Part shown: positions 34,683 through 49,159 of the stretch, one piece after another | Layout: the number at the start of each line of letters is the position of its first letter | Numbering within the stretch: the first letter of the stretch is position 1 | Assembly: GCA_035536915.1 (NCBI GenBank) | Contig: DATLNE010000010.1 | Location: 1 to 64,000, forward strand | Reading direction: 5' to 3' | DNA length: 64,000 nt | DNA from: Acidimicrobiales bacterium | Lineage (GTDB): Bacteria; Actinomycetota; Acidimicrobiia; Acidimicrobiales; JAHWLA01 | Position numbers and translations under genes: made by a program | The notes under the pieces: model-generated | Database searches by the model: none | What the model was told of the DNA's origin: nothing | The model's input: the letters and a program-made list of their open reading frames with translations, nothing else

Positions 34683-35575
34683 ACGGCGTCGCCCGAGCGG
34701 CTGGCGGCCACGGGCACGGTGCCGGGCACCCGCGGCAGTTCGATCTCCGCCGTCACCGTGCCGTGGTCCTCTTCCCAGCGCACCACGTTGAGGACCGAGG
34801 CGTAGACGACCAGGCGCCCGAAGAACAGCAGCCAGGCCAGGATGGCGAAGACCACGCCGATGGAGCCGTACAGCGCCGACGACCCGGCCACCGCCATGGG
34901 CACGTAGATGCCGCCGAGCAGCTTGAGCAGCTCCAGCCCGACGGCCCCGAGCAAGGCGCCCGGCAGCAGGGCCTTCCAGCCGATCTGGCGGTTGCACAGC
35001 GTGTGGAGGGTCCAGAGCCACAGCACCACGTCGACGGCCAGTGCCCCGAGGAGGACGACGGGGGCGGCGGGCCCGGGGAGCAGTCGCAAGCCGGCCGTCA
35101 GGAGGAACGACGCCCCGAAGATGACGATGGCGCCTCCCAGCCACAGCAACCCGTAGAGCTTGTCCTTCAGCCCCCGCCCTGTGACCTGCCACACCGAGTT
35201 GAGCGACTGCTCCAGCGCGGCCACCAACCCGAGCCCGGACCACATGAGGCCCACGAAGCCGACGATCGTTGCCGTGCGGCGGCTTCGCTCGGCGGCGTCG
35301 ATGGCCGACGTCACCGCCTTGGCCGCTTCGCCCCGCAACCCAAGCCGACCGATGACCTCGCCGGGCAGGTCGCTGGCCTGCGACGAGAAGAACCCGATGA
35401 TGCCGGTGAGAGCCACCAGCAACGGGAACAGCGACAGGAACGCAGCCAGCGTCACCGCCGCGGCCAACGACCCGCCGTGCACCTCCGAGAAGCGCTTTTG
35501 CACCCGCAGGGCCGTCGCCGCCCACGCCCATCGGCTGGTAAACGGCGCGAGCAGGCGATCGATCACCTTTGGCAC
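34670..35575 (-). CDS. YihY/BrkB-family membrane protein
   Basis: A 301-residue inner-membrane protein with about six hydrophobic segments, including AAAVTLAAFLSLFPLLVALT, LWLGGAIVIFGASFLLTAGL and YGSIGVVFAILAWLLFFGRL, the last being the family hallmark. Function is not established (formerly called RNase BN or virulence factor BrkB). GTG at 35575; it diverges from uppS. Confidence 0.88.
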   Translation of the reverse strand: MPKVIDRLLAPFTSRWAWAATALRVQKRFSEVHGGSLAAAVTLAAFLSLFPLLVALTGIIGFFSSQASDLPGEVIGRLGLRGEAAKAVTSAIDAAERSRRTATIVGFVGLMWSGLGLVAALEQSLNSVWQVTGRGLKDKLYGLLWLGGAIVIFGASFLLTAGLRLLPGPAAPVVLLGALAVDVVLWLWTLHTLCNRQIGWKALLPGALLGAVGLELLKLLGGIYVPMAVAGSSALYGSIGVVFAILAWLLFFGRLVVYASVLNVVRWEEDHGTVTAEIELPRVPGTVPVAASRSGDAVQAS

Positions 35576-35597
35576 TTACCCCTGGGCGCGCGCCGAG

Positions 35598-35603
35598 TAC
35601 CGT
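35598..35603 (+). promoter_or_regulatory. -10-like TACCGT for uppS
   Basis: TACCGT ends exactly seven bases before GTG 35611. Confidence 0.45.
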
Positions 35604-35610
35604 CCGAGGC

Positions 35611-36330
35611 GTGGACCTCGACGACATCGACTCCGGGCGGCTGCCCGTCCATGTCGCCTGCGTCATGGACGGCAACGGGCGGTGGGCGCAGAAGCGGGGC
35701 CTGCCGCGCACCGAGGGCCATGCGGCGGGGGAGGAGGCGTTGTTCGACACCGTCGAGGGCGCTCTCGACCTGGGCATCAAGTGGCTGACCGTCTACGCCT
35801 TCTCCACCGAGAACTGGCGCCGGCCGGTCGACGAGGTGCGCTACCTCATGGGCTTCAACGAGCGGCTGCTGGCCACCCGTCGCGACGAGCTCAACGACAA
35901 AGGCGTGCGGGTGCGGTTCGCGGGCAGGCGCGACTGGCGGGTGCCCCGTCGGGTGCTCAAGCGCATGGACGAGACGGTCGAGCTGACCAAGCACAACCGG
36001 CGCATGACGCTGACGTTCGCCTTCAACTACGGCGGGCGGGTGGAGATCGTCGATGCCGTGCGCGCGCTGGTGGCCGAGGGGACCCCGGCCGACAAGATCG
36101 ACGAGAAAGCCATTCGCGCGCACCTCTACCACCCTGACATGCCTGACCCCGACATCGTGGTTCGCACGTCGGGCGAGGTGCGCATCTCCAACTTCTTGTT
36201 GTGGGAGTTGGCCTACAGCGAGCTGGTTTTCACCGACGTGCTGTGGCCCGACTTCCGGCGCCAGGACCTGTTCGAAGCGGTGCGCGAGTACCAGCGCCGT
36301 GACCGCCGCTTCGGGGGCCTGGAGGCGTAG
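35611..36330 (+). CDS. uppS: Isoprenyl transferase (undecaprenyl/decaprenyl diphosphate synthase type)
   Basis: A cis-prenyltransferase that makes the polyprenyl carrier for cell-wall synthesis. The 239-residue protein has the catalytic MDGNGRWAQKRGLPRTEGH, TVYAFSTENWRRP, the FNYGGR region and DIVVRTSGEVRISNFLLW followed by a WPDF motif. GTG 35611 is supported by the TACCGT hexamer seven bases upstream. Stop overlaps the recO GTG. Confidence 0.96.
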   Translation: MDLDDIDSGRLPVHVACVMDGNGRWAQKRGLPRTEGHAAGEEALFDTVEGALDLGIKWLTVYAFSTENWRRPVDEVRYLMGFNERLLATRRDELNDKGVRVRFAGRRDWRVPRRVLKRMDETVELTKHNRRMTLTFAFNYGGRVEIVDAVRALVAEGTPADKIDEKAIRAHLYHPDMPDPDIVVRTSGEVRISNFLLWELAYSELVFTDVLWPDFRRQDLFEAVREYQRRDRRFGGLEA

Positions 36331-37043
36331 TGCTGTACCGCGACCAAGGGGTGGTCCTCCGGACGATCCGCTTGGGCGAGGCCGACCGCATCGTCACGTT
36401 TGTGACCCAAGCCCACGGCAAAGTGCGGGCGGTGGCCAAGGGCGTGCGTAAGACCAAGAGCCGCTTCGGCTCGCGGTGCGAACCCTGCAGCCACGTCGCC
36501 GTGCAGTTCTACGAAGGCCGCGAGCTCGACATCGTCACCCAGGCCGAGACCATCGACCACTTCCCGGCCATCCGCGGCGACCTCGACCGCATGGGCAAGG
36601 CCCAGTCGCTGCTGGAGGCCGTCGACCAGGTGGCCCAGGAACGCGAGCCCAACCCCCGCCTCTACACCATGCTCGTCGGCGCCTTGCGGGCGTTGGCCGC
36701 CGACGACTCGCCGCTGGTGGTCCCTGCGTTCTTCTGGAAGCTGTTGTCGGTGGAAGGCGCCCACCCGCTCCTCGACCAGTGCGCCGGGTGCGGGGCGCCC
36801 GACGACCTCGTGGCCTTCGACATCGGCCAAGGCGGCGTGTTGTGCCGGGGCTGCCGACAAGGCCAGGCCATCAGCCCCGAGGCACTCGACTTGGTGCGCC
36901 GCATCCTCGGCGGCGGGCTAGCCGAGGCGCTGAGCGAGCCCGCGTCGGCAGCGACCTTCGAGGTCGAGCACCTGGCCGCTCGGGCCATGGAGTCGCACCT
37001 CGAACGGCGGCTGCGCTCGCTGCACGTGCTCGACCGCGGCTGA
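36330..37043 (+). CDS. recO: DNA repair protein RecO
   Basis: Mediator that helps load RecA with RecR. The 237-residue protein has an OB-fold start (YRDQGVVLRTIRLGEADRIV), VRKTKSRFGSRCEPCSHV, and a zinc site formed by CAGCG and CRGC in the C-terminal domain. GTG 36330 shares its G with the uppS stop. It is followed by a long palindrome. Confidence 0.95.
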   Translation: MLYRDQGVVLRTIRLGEADRIVTFVTQAHGKVRAVAKGVRKTKSRFGSRCEPCSHVAVQFYEGRELDIVTQAETIDHFPAIRGDLDRMGKAQSLLEAVDQVAQEREPNPRLYTMLVGALRALAADDSPLVVPAFFWKLLSVEGAHPLLDQCAGCGAPDDLVAFDIGQGGVLCRGCRQGQAISPEALDLVRRILGGGLAEALSEPASAATFEVEHLAARAMESHLERRLRSLHVLDRG

Positions 37044-37050
37044 CCCACCC

Positions 37051-37110
37051 CAGCCGTTCCGGTCCGTGAATCCGGCGCTCAGGCGCCGGATCCACGGACC
37101 GGAACGGCTG
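37051..37110. repeat. 60-bp palindrome B between recO and glyS
   Basis: Near-perfect inverted repeat with one mismatch in the stem and a short TCA-type loop. Its central 50 bp (37056-37105) align base for base with the palindrome at 49160-49209, with 42 of 50 identities and three double changes that keep pairing. There is no T tract in either direction. It ends 28 bp before the glyS start. Confidence 0.9.
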
Positions 37111-37124
37111 GAGAGCCCGCCCGA

Positions 37125-37130
37125 TAACCT
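37125..37130 (+). promoter_or_regulatory. -10-like TAACCT for glyS
   Basis: TAACCT ends eight bases before the glyS ATG, so the glyS message would begin after palindrome B. Confidence 0.4.
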
Positions 37131-37138
37131 CGCCGGCT

Positions 37139-38458
37139 ATGTCGTCGCCGGACCCCACCCTCATGGAACAGGTCGTGAACCTGTGCAAGCGCCGCGGTTT
37201 CGTCTTCCCCAGCGCGGAGATCTACGGCGGGTTCCGGTCGACCTACGACTACGGCCCCCTCGGCGTGCTCATGCTGCGCAACGTCAAGGAGGCGTGGTGG
37301 CGGGCCATGGTGCAGCTGCGCGACGACGTGGTCGGCCTCGACGCCGCCATCTTGTCGAGCCCCCGCATCTGGGAGGCCAGCGGCCACCTGGAGAACTTCA
37401 CCGACCCGTTGGTCGACTGCAAGAAGTGCAAGGAACGCTTCCGCGAGGACCAGCTCGACGACGTCACAACCTGCCCGAGCTGCGAGGGCACAGGCACCTT
37501 CACCGAGGCCCGGGCCTTCAACCTCATGTTCCAGACCTACGTCGGCCCCGTCGAGGACTCGGCCAACGTCGCCTACCTGCGGCCGGAGACGGCGCAGGGC
37601 ATGTTCGTGAACTTCATGCAGGTGCAGCAGACGTCGCGCAAGAAGCCGCCGTTCGGCATCGCCCAGATGGGCAAGTCGTTCCGCAACGAGATCACGCCGG
37701 GCAACTTCGTCTTCCGCACCCGCGAGTTCGAGCAGATGGAGATGGAGTTCTTCGTGCCGCCCGACGAGGGCACCAAGTGGTTCGAGTACTGGTGCGAGGA
37801 ACGCATGCGCTGGTACCAAGACCTCGGCATGCCCGCCGACATGCTGCGCCTACGCCACCACGACCCCGAGGAGCTGTCGCACTACTCGGCGGGCACGGCC
37901 GACGTGGAGTTCCTCTACCCCTGGGGCTGGGGCGAGCTCGAAGGCATCGCCAACCGCACCGACTTCGACCTCAAGGCCCACGGCGCGGCGAGCGGCGAGC
38001 GGCTCGAGTACTTCGACCAAGCCTCCAACGAGCGCTACGTGCCCCACGTGATCGAGCCCGCGGCGGGCGCCACCCGCACGATGATGGCCTTCCTCATCGC
38101 CGCCTACTCCGAGGACGAGGTCGGCGGCGAGGCCCGTTCGGTGCTACGGCTGCATCACCGGTTGGCGCCGTACAAGGTGGCCGTGCTCCCGCTGTCCAAG
38201 AAGGACACGCTCACGCCAGTGGCCCGCGAGGTGCTCGGCCTGGTGCAACCGCACTGGATGTGCGACTACGACGAGACCCAGTCGATCGGCCGCCGCTACC
38301 GGCGCCAGGACGAGATCGGCACGCCGTTCTGCGTGACCGTCGACTTCGAGACGTTGGAGGACCGCGCCGTCACCATCCGCGACCGCGACTCGTTGGAGCA
38401 GGTGCGGGTGCCCATCGACTCGTTGGTCGAGGAACTGCGCGGGCGCCTGACGCTGTAG
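37139..38458 (+). CDS. glyS: Glycyl-tRNA synthetase, single-chain type
   Basis: Class II synthetase charging tRNA-Gly. The 439-residue alpha2-type enzyme has EIYGGFRSTYDYGPLGVLM, a zinc-type CKKCKERF and CPSCEGTG pair, AYLRPETAQGMFVNF (motif 2), FRNEITPGNFVFRTREFEQM and HVIEPAAGATRTMMAFL (motif 3), then an anticodon-binding domain with VAVLPLSKKDTL. It probably has a leaderless start. Confidence 0.97.
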   Translation: MSSPDPTLMEQVVNLCKRRGFVFPSAEIYGGFRSTYDYGPLGVLMLRNVKEAWWRAMVQLRDDVVGLDAAILSSPRIWEASGHLENFTDPLVDCKKCKERFREDQLDDVTTCPSCEGTGTFTEARAFNLMFQTYVGPVEDSANVAYLRPETAQGMFVNFMQVQQTSRKKPPFGIAQMGKSFRNEITPGNFVFRTREFEQMEMEFFVPPDEGTKWFEYWCEERMRWYQDLGMPADMLRLRHHDPEELSHYSAGTADVEFLYPWGWGELEGIANRTDFDLKAHGAASGERLEYFDQASNERYVPHVIEPAAGATRTMMAFLIAAYSEDEVGGEARSVLRLHHRLAPYKVAVLPLSKKDTLTPVAREVLGLVQPHWMCDYDETQSIGRRYRRQDEIGTPFCVTVDFETLEDRAVTIRDRDSLEQVRVPIDSLVEELRGRLTL

Positions 38459-38467
38459 CGCCCGATC

Positions 38468-38794
38468 GTGATCGAGCGCGCCGTGGCCACGTTGCTCGGG
38501 TTCCCCGAAGTGGTCGAGGTCGACTGGCGGGGCAATCGCACATACATGGTCGGGCGGAGAAGCTTCGCGGGCGTCGACGAGGCGGGCATCGCCTGCCGGG
38601 CCGACAAAGCCGAACGCCCCGCCCTCCTCGAACGACCGTGGTACGTGGCACCGCCGTTCGTGGCCCGGTACGGCTGGATCGGCATCCGATTCGACCGGGT
38701 CGAGGACTGGGGAGAGGTGGCCGAGTTGTTGGAGACCGCCTACCGCATCACGGCGTCCAAGCGGCTCGTACGTCGCCTGGACGCCTCTGGGTAG
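38468..38794 (+). CDS. MmcQ/YjbR-like protein
   Basis: A 108-residue alpha+beta protein of the MmcQ/YjbR type, with the expected LGFPEVVEVDWRGNRTYMVG, RRSFAGVD and the ending WGEVAELLETAYRITASKRL. These are thought to be DNA-binding-like folds, but no activity is established. GTG at 38468 lies nine bases after the glyS stop. Confidence 0.7.
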   Translation: MIERAVATLLGFPEVVEVDWRGNRTYMVGRRSFAGVDEAGIACRADKAERPALLERPWYVAPPFVARYGWIGIRFDRVEDWGEVAELLETAYRITASKRLVRRLDASG

Positions 38795-38797
38795 GCT
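38792..38797 (+). promoter_or_regulatory. -10-like TAGGCT for ppdK
   Basis: TAGGCT ends exactly seven bases before the ppdK ATG and overlaps the stop of the preceding gene. Confidence 0.5.
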
Positions 38798-38804
38798 CCG
38801 GCGC

Positions 38805-41450
<2,646 letters not shown>

Positions 41451-41456
41451 GCGGCT

Positions 41457-42893
41457 GTGTTCGACTACGCGCAGGCGGCGGTGGAAGGAGCGCTCGCGGC
41501 GGGAGCGACCTACGCCGACGCGCGCGTCATGGTGAGCCGCACCCGCAGGCTCCTGGCCCAGGACCAAGTGGTCGAAGGGCTCCAACAGGAGGAGTCGGCG
41601 GGCGTGGGCGTGCGCGCCCTCATCGGCTCGTCGTGGGGGTTCTACGCCACCCCCGACCTCGACATCGCCGCCGCACGCCGGGCGGGCGAGACGGCCGCGG
41701 CCATCGCCCGTGCTTCGGCCAGCGTGGCCACCCGGCCACTGTCGCTGGCCGTGGGCGACGCATTGGAGGACCACTACGAGACGCCCCACGTCGAGGACCC
41801 GCTGGCCGTGTCGCTCTCCGAGCAGGCCGACCTGTTGGTGGAGGCCACCCGCCTCATGGGCGAGGTCGACGGCGTGGCCCTGTCGCGGGCGGCGATGGGC
41901 TTTTTCGACATCGACAAGTGGTTCGTGTCGAGCCAGGGCCACCGCATCTCCCAGCACATCGTGGAGTCGGGCGGCTGGATCGACGCCACCGCGGTGGGCG
42001 AGACGGAGACGCAGCGCCGCTCCTACCCGCAGTCGTTCGGCCAGTGGGAGACGGGTGGCTACGAGGTCATCCGCCGCTTCGACCTGCTCGGCCATGCGCC
42101 CCGCATCGCCGAAGAAGCCGTCGCCTTGCTGCGCGCGCCGCAGTGCCCGGCCGGGGTGTGCGACGTCATCCTGGAAAGCAGCCAGGTGGCGTTGCAGATC
42201 CACGAATCGGTGGGCCATGCCACAGAGCTCGACCGCATCCTCGGCTGGGAGGCCGCCTTCGCGGGAACGTCGTTCCTCGACCTCTCCACGCTTGGTTCGT
42301 TCCGCTACGGCTCCGAGCTCATGAACATCACCGCCGATGCCACCCTGGTCGGCGCCCTCGGCACCTTCGGCTACGACGACGAGGGCACGCCCGCCCAGGC
42401 GGTCGACATCGTGCGCGACGGCGTGTGGGTCGGCGTGCTCTCGGGGCGCACGTCGGCTGCGCTGGCGGGCCTGGCTCCGGGCGGCATGATGCGGGCCGAC
42501 GGGTTCAACCGCCTGCCCATGGTCCGCATGACGAACGTCGGCCTGGAGCCGGGGGAGTCGTCGCTCGACGAGATGATCGCCGATACCGACCACGGCATCT
42601 ACATGGCCACCAACCGCTCGTGGTCGATCGACGACCGGCGCCTCAACTTCCAGTTCGGTTGCGAGATTGCCTGGGAGGTCAAGGACGGGCGCTTGGGCCG
42701 CATGCTGCGCAACCCCACCTACACCGGCATCACGCCCCAGTTCTGGGGTTCGCTCGACCGCCTCGGCAACCGCGACGAATGGGTGCTGTGGGGCACGCCC
42801 AACTGCGGCAAGGGCCAGCCTCTGCAGATCGGCCACACCGGCCACCCGGCGGTGCCCGCCCGCTTCCGCAACGTGAGGGTTGGGGTGCATTGA
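41457..42893 (+). CDS. tldD: Metalloprotease TldD
   Basis: The catalytic subunit of the TldD/TldE heterodimer, a cytoplasmic zinc protease that degrades unfolded peptides and matures some ribosomal peptides. The zinc site is HESVGHATELDR (His249, Glu250, His254). The C-terminus has the GGMMRADGFNRLPMVRMTNV region. GTG at 41457 follows the ppdK stop by six bases, and its stop overlaps tldE. Confidence 0.93.
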   Translation: MFDYAQAAVEGALAAGATYADARVMVSRTRRLLAQDQVVEGLQQEESAGVGVRALIGSSWGFYATPDLDIAAARRAGETAAAIARASASVATRPLSLAVGDALEDHYETPHVEDPLAVSLSEQADLLVEATRLMGEVDGVALSRAAMGFFDIDKWFVSSQGHRISQHIVESGGWIDATAVGETETQRRSYPQSFGQWETGGYEVIRRFDLLGHAPRIAEEAVALLRAPQCPAGVCDVILESSQVALQIHESVGHATELDRILGWEAAFAGTSFLDLSTLGSFRYGSELMNITADATLVGALGTFGYDDEGTPAQAVDIVRDGVWVGVLSGRTSAALAGLAPGGMMRADGFNRLPMVRMTNVGLEPGESSLDEMIADTDHGIYMATNRSWSIDDRRLNFQFGCEIAWEVKDGRLGRMLRNPTYTGITPQFWGSLDRLGNRDEWVLWGTPNCGKGQPLQIGHTGHPAVPARFRNVRVGVH

Positions 42894-44194
42894 CCGAGCC
42901 CATGGAACTGTGCGACGCCGTGCTGCAACTCGTAGACGGCCGCGCCGAGGCGGCGGTGACCGCCACCGTCGGCGCCTCGTCGTTGACCCGTTTCGCCAAC
43001 TCGTTCATCCACCAGAACGTGGGCGAGCAGGTGCGGCGCATCGACCTGTTGGTGGCGGTCGAAGGGCGCTTGGCCTCGGCCGCTACCACCCGCACCGACG
43101 CCCTCCGCCGCCTGGTCGACGACACCATCGCCGCCGCGCAGTTGCGTCCCGTGGATCCCGACTGGCCCGGGCTGGCACCGCCTGCGCCCGTGCCCGCCAC
43201 CGCTTCCTACGACGAAGCCACCGACCACGCGGCGCCCGACGAACGCGCCGCGGTGGCGCGCGACTTCGTGTACGCGGCGCGCGACCTGAAGGCGGCGGGC
43301 TACTGCTCCACGTCGGGCACTGCCGTTGCCTTCGGCAACACCGCGGGCCAGCGGGCCGCGGCCCGGGTGACCGAGGCGATCGTCGACGGCATCCATCAAA
43401 CGACGACCTCGGCGGGCAGCGCCCATCGCTCCAGCAGTCGCCTCGGCGACCTCGACGGCGACGTCATCGGTTCCCTCGCCGTCGACCGCGCCCGCAGGGC
43501 GGTCGACCCCCGCGACATCGAGCCGGGCGACTACGAGGTGGTGCTGTCGCCGGTGGCCGTGGCCGACGTCGTCGAGTTCCTGGCGTACTACGGCCTCAAC
43601 GGCAAGGCGTTCGTGGAGGAGCAGTCGTTCGCCCGCATCGGCGAGCAGCAGTTCGACGAGCGCATCACCCTCGTCGACGACGTAACCGACCGGCGCGCCG
43701 TCGGCCTGTGCTTCGATGCTGAAGGCACCCCGAAGCGCCCACTGGTCCTCGTGCGCAACGGCGTCACCGAAGCGGTCGTGCACGACCGTCGCAGCGCTCG
43801 CAAGATGGAAGCGGAGAGCACGGGGCATGCCAACGGCGGCGGTGAAGGGCCCGTTGCGAGCAACGTGTTTTTGCGGCCGGGCGAAGCGTCCGCTGCCGAC
43901 TTGGTGGCGGGCATGGAGCGAGGGCTCATCGTCACCGAGTTGAACTACACCCGCGTGCTCGACCCCAAGACCTTGGTGGTGACCGGCCTCACCCGCAACG
44001 GCACCTTCCTCGTCGAGCACGGCCGGGTGGTGGGAGCGGTGGCGAACATGCGCTTCACCCAGTCGTTCGTCGACGCCCTCGGCCCCGGGCAGGTGCGCGG
44101 CATCGGCAACGACGGGATCCTGGTCAACGGCGCTACCTGGGTGCCGAGCATCCACCTCGCCTCGTGGAGCTTCACGGGTGGAGCGCGCGGCTGA
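42890..44194 (+). CDS. tldE: TldE/PmbA partner protease subunit
   Basis: The 434-residue non-zinc partner of TldD; it lacks HExxxH and has SFARIGEQQFDERITLVDD, VLVRNGVTEAVVHDRRSARK and GLIVTELNYTRVLDPKTLVV. TTG at 42890 overlaps the tldD stop (TTGA) with GAGGG ten bases upstream; ATG at 42902 is the alternative. Stop overlaps the next ATG. Confidence 0.9.
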   Translation: MTEPMELCDAVLQLVDGRAEAAVTATVGASSLTRFANSFIHQNVGEQVRRIDLLVAVEGRLASAATTRTDALRRLVDDTIAAAQLRPVDPDWPGLAPPAPVPATASYDEATDHAAPDERAAVARDFVYAARDLKAAGYCSTSGTAVAFGNTAGQRAAARVTEAIVDGIHQTTTSAGSAHRSSSRLGDLDGDVIGSLAVDRARRAVDPRDIEPGDYEVVLSPVAVADVVEFLAYYGLNGKAFVEEQSFARIGEQQFDERITLVDDVTDRRAVGLCFDAEGTPKRPLVLVRNGVTEAVVHDRRSARKMEAESTGHANGGGEGPVASNVFLRPGEASAADLVAGMERGLIVTELNYTRVLDPKTLVVTGLTRNGTFLVEHGRVVGAVANMRFTQSFVDALGPGQVRGIGNDGILVNGATWVPSIHLASWSFTGGARG

Positions 44195-46116
44195 TGGCAG
44201 GCCTGCGCCCCGCCGACGTGGGGCGACTCGTCACGGTCGGCGACCCTCGCGTGTCGCCCGACGGCGAGCAGGTCGCCTTCGCCGTGGTGCACGTCGACGT
44301 CGAGGCCAACGAGTACCGCAGCCGCATCTGGCTGGGCCCGCTCGACGGCTCGATGGCGCCTCGCCCGTTCACCTCGGGCGCGGGCCGCGACGGCCGTCCC
44401 CGGTGGGCGCCCGACGGCTGGGTGCTGGCCTTCACGTCGCACCGCGACGACGAAGGTTGCACGCTGCACGCCATCCCCCTCGGCGCGGGCGAGGTGAGCA
44501 CCGTCGTCACCTGGCCCGAGGAGATCGAGGAGGTGGCGTGGTCGCCCGACGGCACCCACCTCGCCTTCCTGGCCCGCCGGCGCGACGAGCGCCAGTACGC
44601 GAGCGCCAAGGCCAAGGACCAACCGGCGCGGCGGGTCGGCCACTTGTTCGCCCGCGTCGACGGGGCGGGGTGGACGTTCGACCGCAAGCGGCGGCTGTTC
44701 GTGGTGCCCGTCGACGGCTCGGCCTCGCCGCGGCAGGTGCTCGACGGCGACTATGAGGAGACGGGCTTCGCCTGGTCGCCCGACGGCACCCGTTTCGCGT
44801 TCACCTCGGCCCGGCATCCCGACTGGGACCTCGACTGGGCTGTCGACCTGTGGGTGGTCGACGCGGCGGGCGGCGAGCCCCGGCGGCTTACCGACACCGT
44901 GCTGTCCTGTAGCGCACCATCGTGGTCGCCCGACGGCGAGCGCATCGCCTTCCTCGCTTACGACCCTCGCCTCGGTGCGGCCAACTCGCACGTCGGCGTG
45001 GCCGAGGTGGCCGGTGGCGAGGTCACCATGCTCACCGCCGAGCTCGACCGCAACTGCGCGCCGCCCTCCGGCCATCGCGAACCGGTGTGGGACGGCGACG
45101 ACGTCCTGTTCCTGCTGGAAGACCGGGGCAACGCCCACCTGTACCGCAACACCGAGCCGGTCGTCGCCGGCGAACGGGTGGTCACCGGCTTCGACGCGAG
45201 GGGCGGGGCGATCGCCTACTGCGCCACCACCGCCACCGAACAGGTCGAGCTGTTCAGCGACGAGCGCCGGCTCACCACCATCGGGCGTGCCCTCACCCAG
45301 GAGGTTGCACTGTCGGAGCCGGAGCGGTTCACGGCCACGTCGGCCGACGGCACCCAGGTCGACGCGTGGGTCATGCGCCCGGTTGGTGCAGTAGCGGGGG
45401 AGCGGCACCCGACCCTCCTGAACATCCACGGTGGCCCGTTCACCCAGTACGGCAACCGGTTCTTCGACGAGTTCCAGGTGCAAGCGGGCGCCGGGTACGC
45501 GGTCGTCTACGCCAACCCGCGTGGCTCGGCCGGCTACGGCGACGCGTGGGCCCACGCCATCCGAGGGCCCAAGGCCGAGCCCTTCCCGGGGTCGGGGTGG
45601 GGCAGCGTCGACTTCGAAGACCTCATCGCCGTGATCGACGAAGCGGTGGCCCGCTTCGACTTCGTCGACCCGGGGCGTTTGGGAGTGCTCGGCGGCTCCT
45701 ACGGCGGTTACATGACGACGTGGATCGTGGGCCACGACCACCGGTTCAAGGCGGCGTGCTCGGAGCGGGCGGTCAACAACCTGCTCAACAGTGAGCACGC
45801 GTCCGACATTGCCTCGTGGTTCCGACGCTGGGTCGGCCCCACCCACCTCGACGACCCCGAGGAATACCTTCGGCAGTCGCCCATCACCTACGTGCGCGAC
45901 ATCGACACGCCGATGCTGATCCTCCATTCCGAAGAGGACTACCGCTGCCCGATCAGCCAGGCCGAGGAGCTGTGGGTGGCGCTGCGGGCGTTGGGCAAGC
46001 CCGTCGAGTTTGTGCGCTTCCCCGGCGAGGGCCACGAGCTGTCGCGCAGCGGTTCGCCCAAGCACCGCATCGAACGGTTGGAGATCATCCTCGACTGGTT
46101 CGGCCGGCACCTCTGA
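44194..46116 (+). CDS. S9-family prolyl oligopeptidase-type peptidase
   Basis: A 640-residue acylaminoacyl-peptidase-like serine peptidase. The N-terminal seven-bladed propeller is marked by repeated SPDGTxxAF segments; the C-terminal alpha/beta hydrolase has [11 protein letters not shown], the nucleophile Ser502 in GGSYGGYM, the acid in SEEDYRCP and histidine in GEGHEL. No signal peptide, so it acts in the cytoplasm, probably finishing peptide breakdown after TldD/E, to which it is coupled. Confidence 0.93.
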   Translation: MAGLRPADVGRLVTVGDPRVSPDGEQVAFAVVHVDVEANEYRSRIWLGPLDGSMAPRPFTSGAGRDGRPRWAPDGWVLAFTSHRDDEGCTLHAIPLGAGEVSTVVTWPEEIEEVAWSPDGTHLAFLARRRDERQYASAKAKDQPARRVGHLFARVDGAGWTFDRKRRLFVVPVDGSASPRQVLDGDYEETGFAWSPDGTRFAFTSARHPDWDLDWAVDLWVVDAAGGEPRRLTDTVLSCSAPSWSPDGERIAFLAYDPRLGAANSHVGVAEVAGGEVTMLTAELDRNCAPPSGHREPVWDGDDVLFLLEDRGNAHLYRNTEPVVAGERVVTGFDARGGAIAYCATTATEQVELFSDERRLTTIGRALTQEVALSEPERFTATSADGTQVDAWVMRPVGAVAGERHPTLLNIHGGPFTQYGNRFFDEFQVQAGAGYAVVYANPRGSAGYGDAWAHAIRGPKAEPFPGSGWGSVDFEDLIAVIDEAVARFDFVDPGRLGVLGGSYGGYMTTWIVGHDHRFKAACSERAVNNLLNSEHASDIASWFRRWVGPTHLDDPEEYLRQSPITYVRDIDTPMLILHSEEDYRCPISQAEELWVALRALGKPVEFVRFPGEGHELSRSGSPKHRIERLEIILDWFGRHL

Positions 46117-47869
46117 TGGGCATCGTCGCCGAGGACGTGGCTCGGGTGCGGGCCGCTACCGACTTCGTCCAGGTGGCGAGCGAGCACATCGCCCTGCGGC
46201 GGGTGGGGCGGCGCTACGTGGGCCTGTGCCCGTTCCACGCCGAGAAGTCGCCGTCGTTCTCCGTCAACGCCGAGGAGGGCTTGTACTACTGCTTCGGCTG
46301 CCAGGCCAAGGGCGACGTCATCACCTTCGTGCGCGAGGTCGAACACCTCGACTTCGCCGAGGCGGTGGAGCGGCTGGCGGCGCGGGCCAACATCCAACTG
46401 CGCTACGACGACGCCGCCGAAGGCAAGGACCGCCAGCGGCGGGCCCGCTTGATCGAGGCCATGGAGCGCGCCGTCGACTGGTACCACGAGCGCTTGCTGG
46501 CGTCGCCCGACGCCGCTGCGGCGCGGGGCTACCTGCGGTCGCGTGGCTACGGCGGCGAGACAGTGCGCGCCTTCCGCATCGGCTGGGCGCCCGACGAATG
46601 GCACGCCTTGTGCTCGGCGCTGAAGCTGCCCGACGACGTGCTGCAGGACACCGGCCTCGGCTTCCTCAACCGCTACAGCCGCCAGACCGATGCCTTCCGG
46701 GGGCGCATCATGTTCCCGATCTTCGATGCGTCGGGGAAGCCGGTGGCCTTCGGCGGGCGCATCCTGCCCGGGGGAGAGGGGCCCAAGTACAAGAACTCGC
46801 CGGAGACGCCGCTGTACTCCAAGAGCCGCACGCTCTACGCCTTGAACTGGGCCAAGACCGACGTGGTGGAAGCGGGCGAGGTGGTGGTGTGCGAGGGCTA
46901 CACCGACGTCATCGGCTTCTTCACGGCAGGCTTGCCGCGGGCGGTGGCAACCTGCGGCACGGCGTTGGCCGACGAGCACTTCCGCATGCTCAAGAACTTC
47001 GCCCGTCGAGTGGTGCTGGCCTACGACGCCGATGCCGCCGGCCAAGCGGCGGCCGAGCGCTTCTACGAGTGGGAGCAGCGCTACGAGGTCGACATCGCGG
47101 TGGCCGACCTGCCGGCCGGGGCCGACCCGGGCGACGTGGCGCGCGAGGACCCGGCGGCGTTGAAGGCCGCGGTCGAGAACGCCCGTCCGTTCCTGTCGTT
47201 CCGCTTGGAACGGGTGCTGGCCGCGGCCGACCTGCGAACGGTCGAAGGTCGGGCCCGCACGGCGCAGGCGGCGCTGGCCGTCATCGCCGAGCACCCCAAC
47301 CAGTTGGTGCGCGACCAGTACGTCATGCAGGTGGCCGACCGCACTCGCATCGAGCCGGAACGGTTACGGGAGATGGCGCGAGGCAACCGGCAGGCGGCGC
47401 GACCGGCGGTGGTGGCCGAGCAGCGAGAGACGTGGCGCGACGGCCCGGAGATCGAGGCGTTGCGGCTGGCCCTGCACCACCCCGAGACGGTGGTGGGGCG
47501 GTTGGAGGAAGTGCTGTTCCTCGACGACCTGCACGTGGCCGCGTTCCGGGCGCTGGCGTCGTCGTCGACGCTGCACGAAGCCATCGAGAGCACCGACCCG
47601 GCGGCGGCCACGTTGCTGCAACGGCTGTCGGTCGAGGAGACCGAAGCCGACCCCGACGACGTGGTCGCCCTGCTGGCCGATCGGGCCGGACGGCGGGTGC
47701 TGGCCGAGGTGGACTCGGCCTCTCGTGCCGACGAAAGCCGGTTCGCCGAGCTGGTCCCGGTGGTCAGTTGGCTGAAGCTGACACTGGAGCAGCTGCGGGA
47801 GCCGACTTCTCGCGTCGAGGCCTCCGACCGGTTGGTAGCCTGGCTGGTCGAGAGAAGCAAGGGGAAGGC

Positions 47870-47873
<4 letters not shown>
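46116..47873 (+). CDS. dnaG: DNA primase DnaG
   Basis: Synthesises RNA primers at the replication fork. The 585-residue protein has the N-terminal zinc site C38-H41-C59-C62 ([19 protein letters not shown]), the TOPRIM motifs [13 protein letters not shown] and [12 protein letters not shown], and a C-terminal helicase-binding region. ATG shares bases with the S9 peptidase stop (TGATG), an odd coupling of a peptidase with replication and transcription genes. Confidence 0.97.
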
Positions 47874-49150
<1,277 letters not shown>

Positions 49151-49159
49151 CCGCTCGTC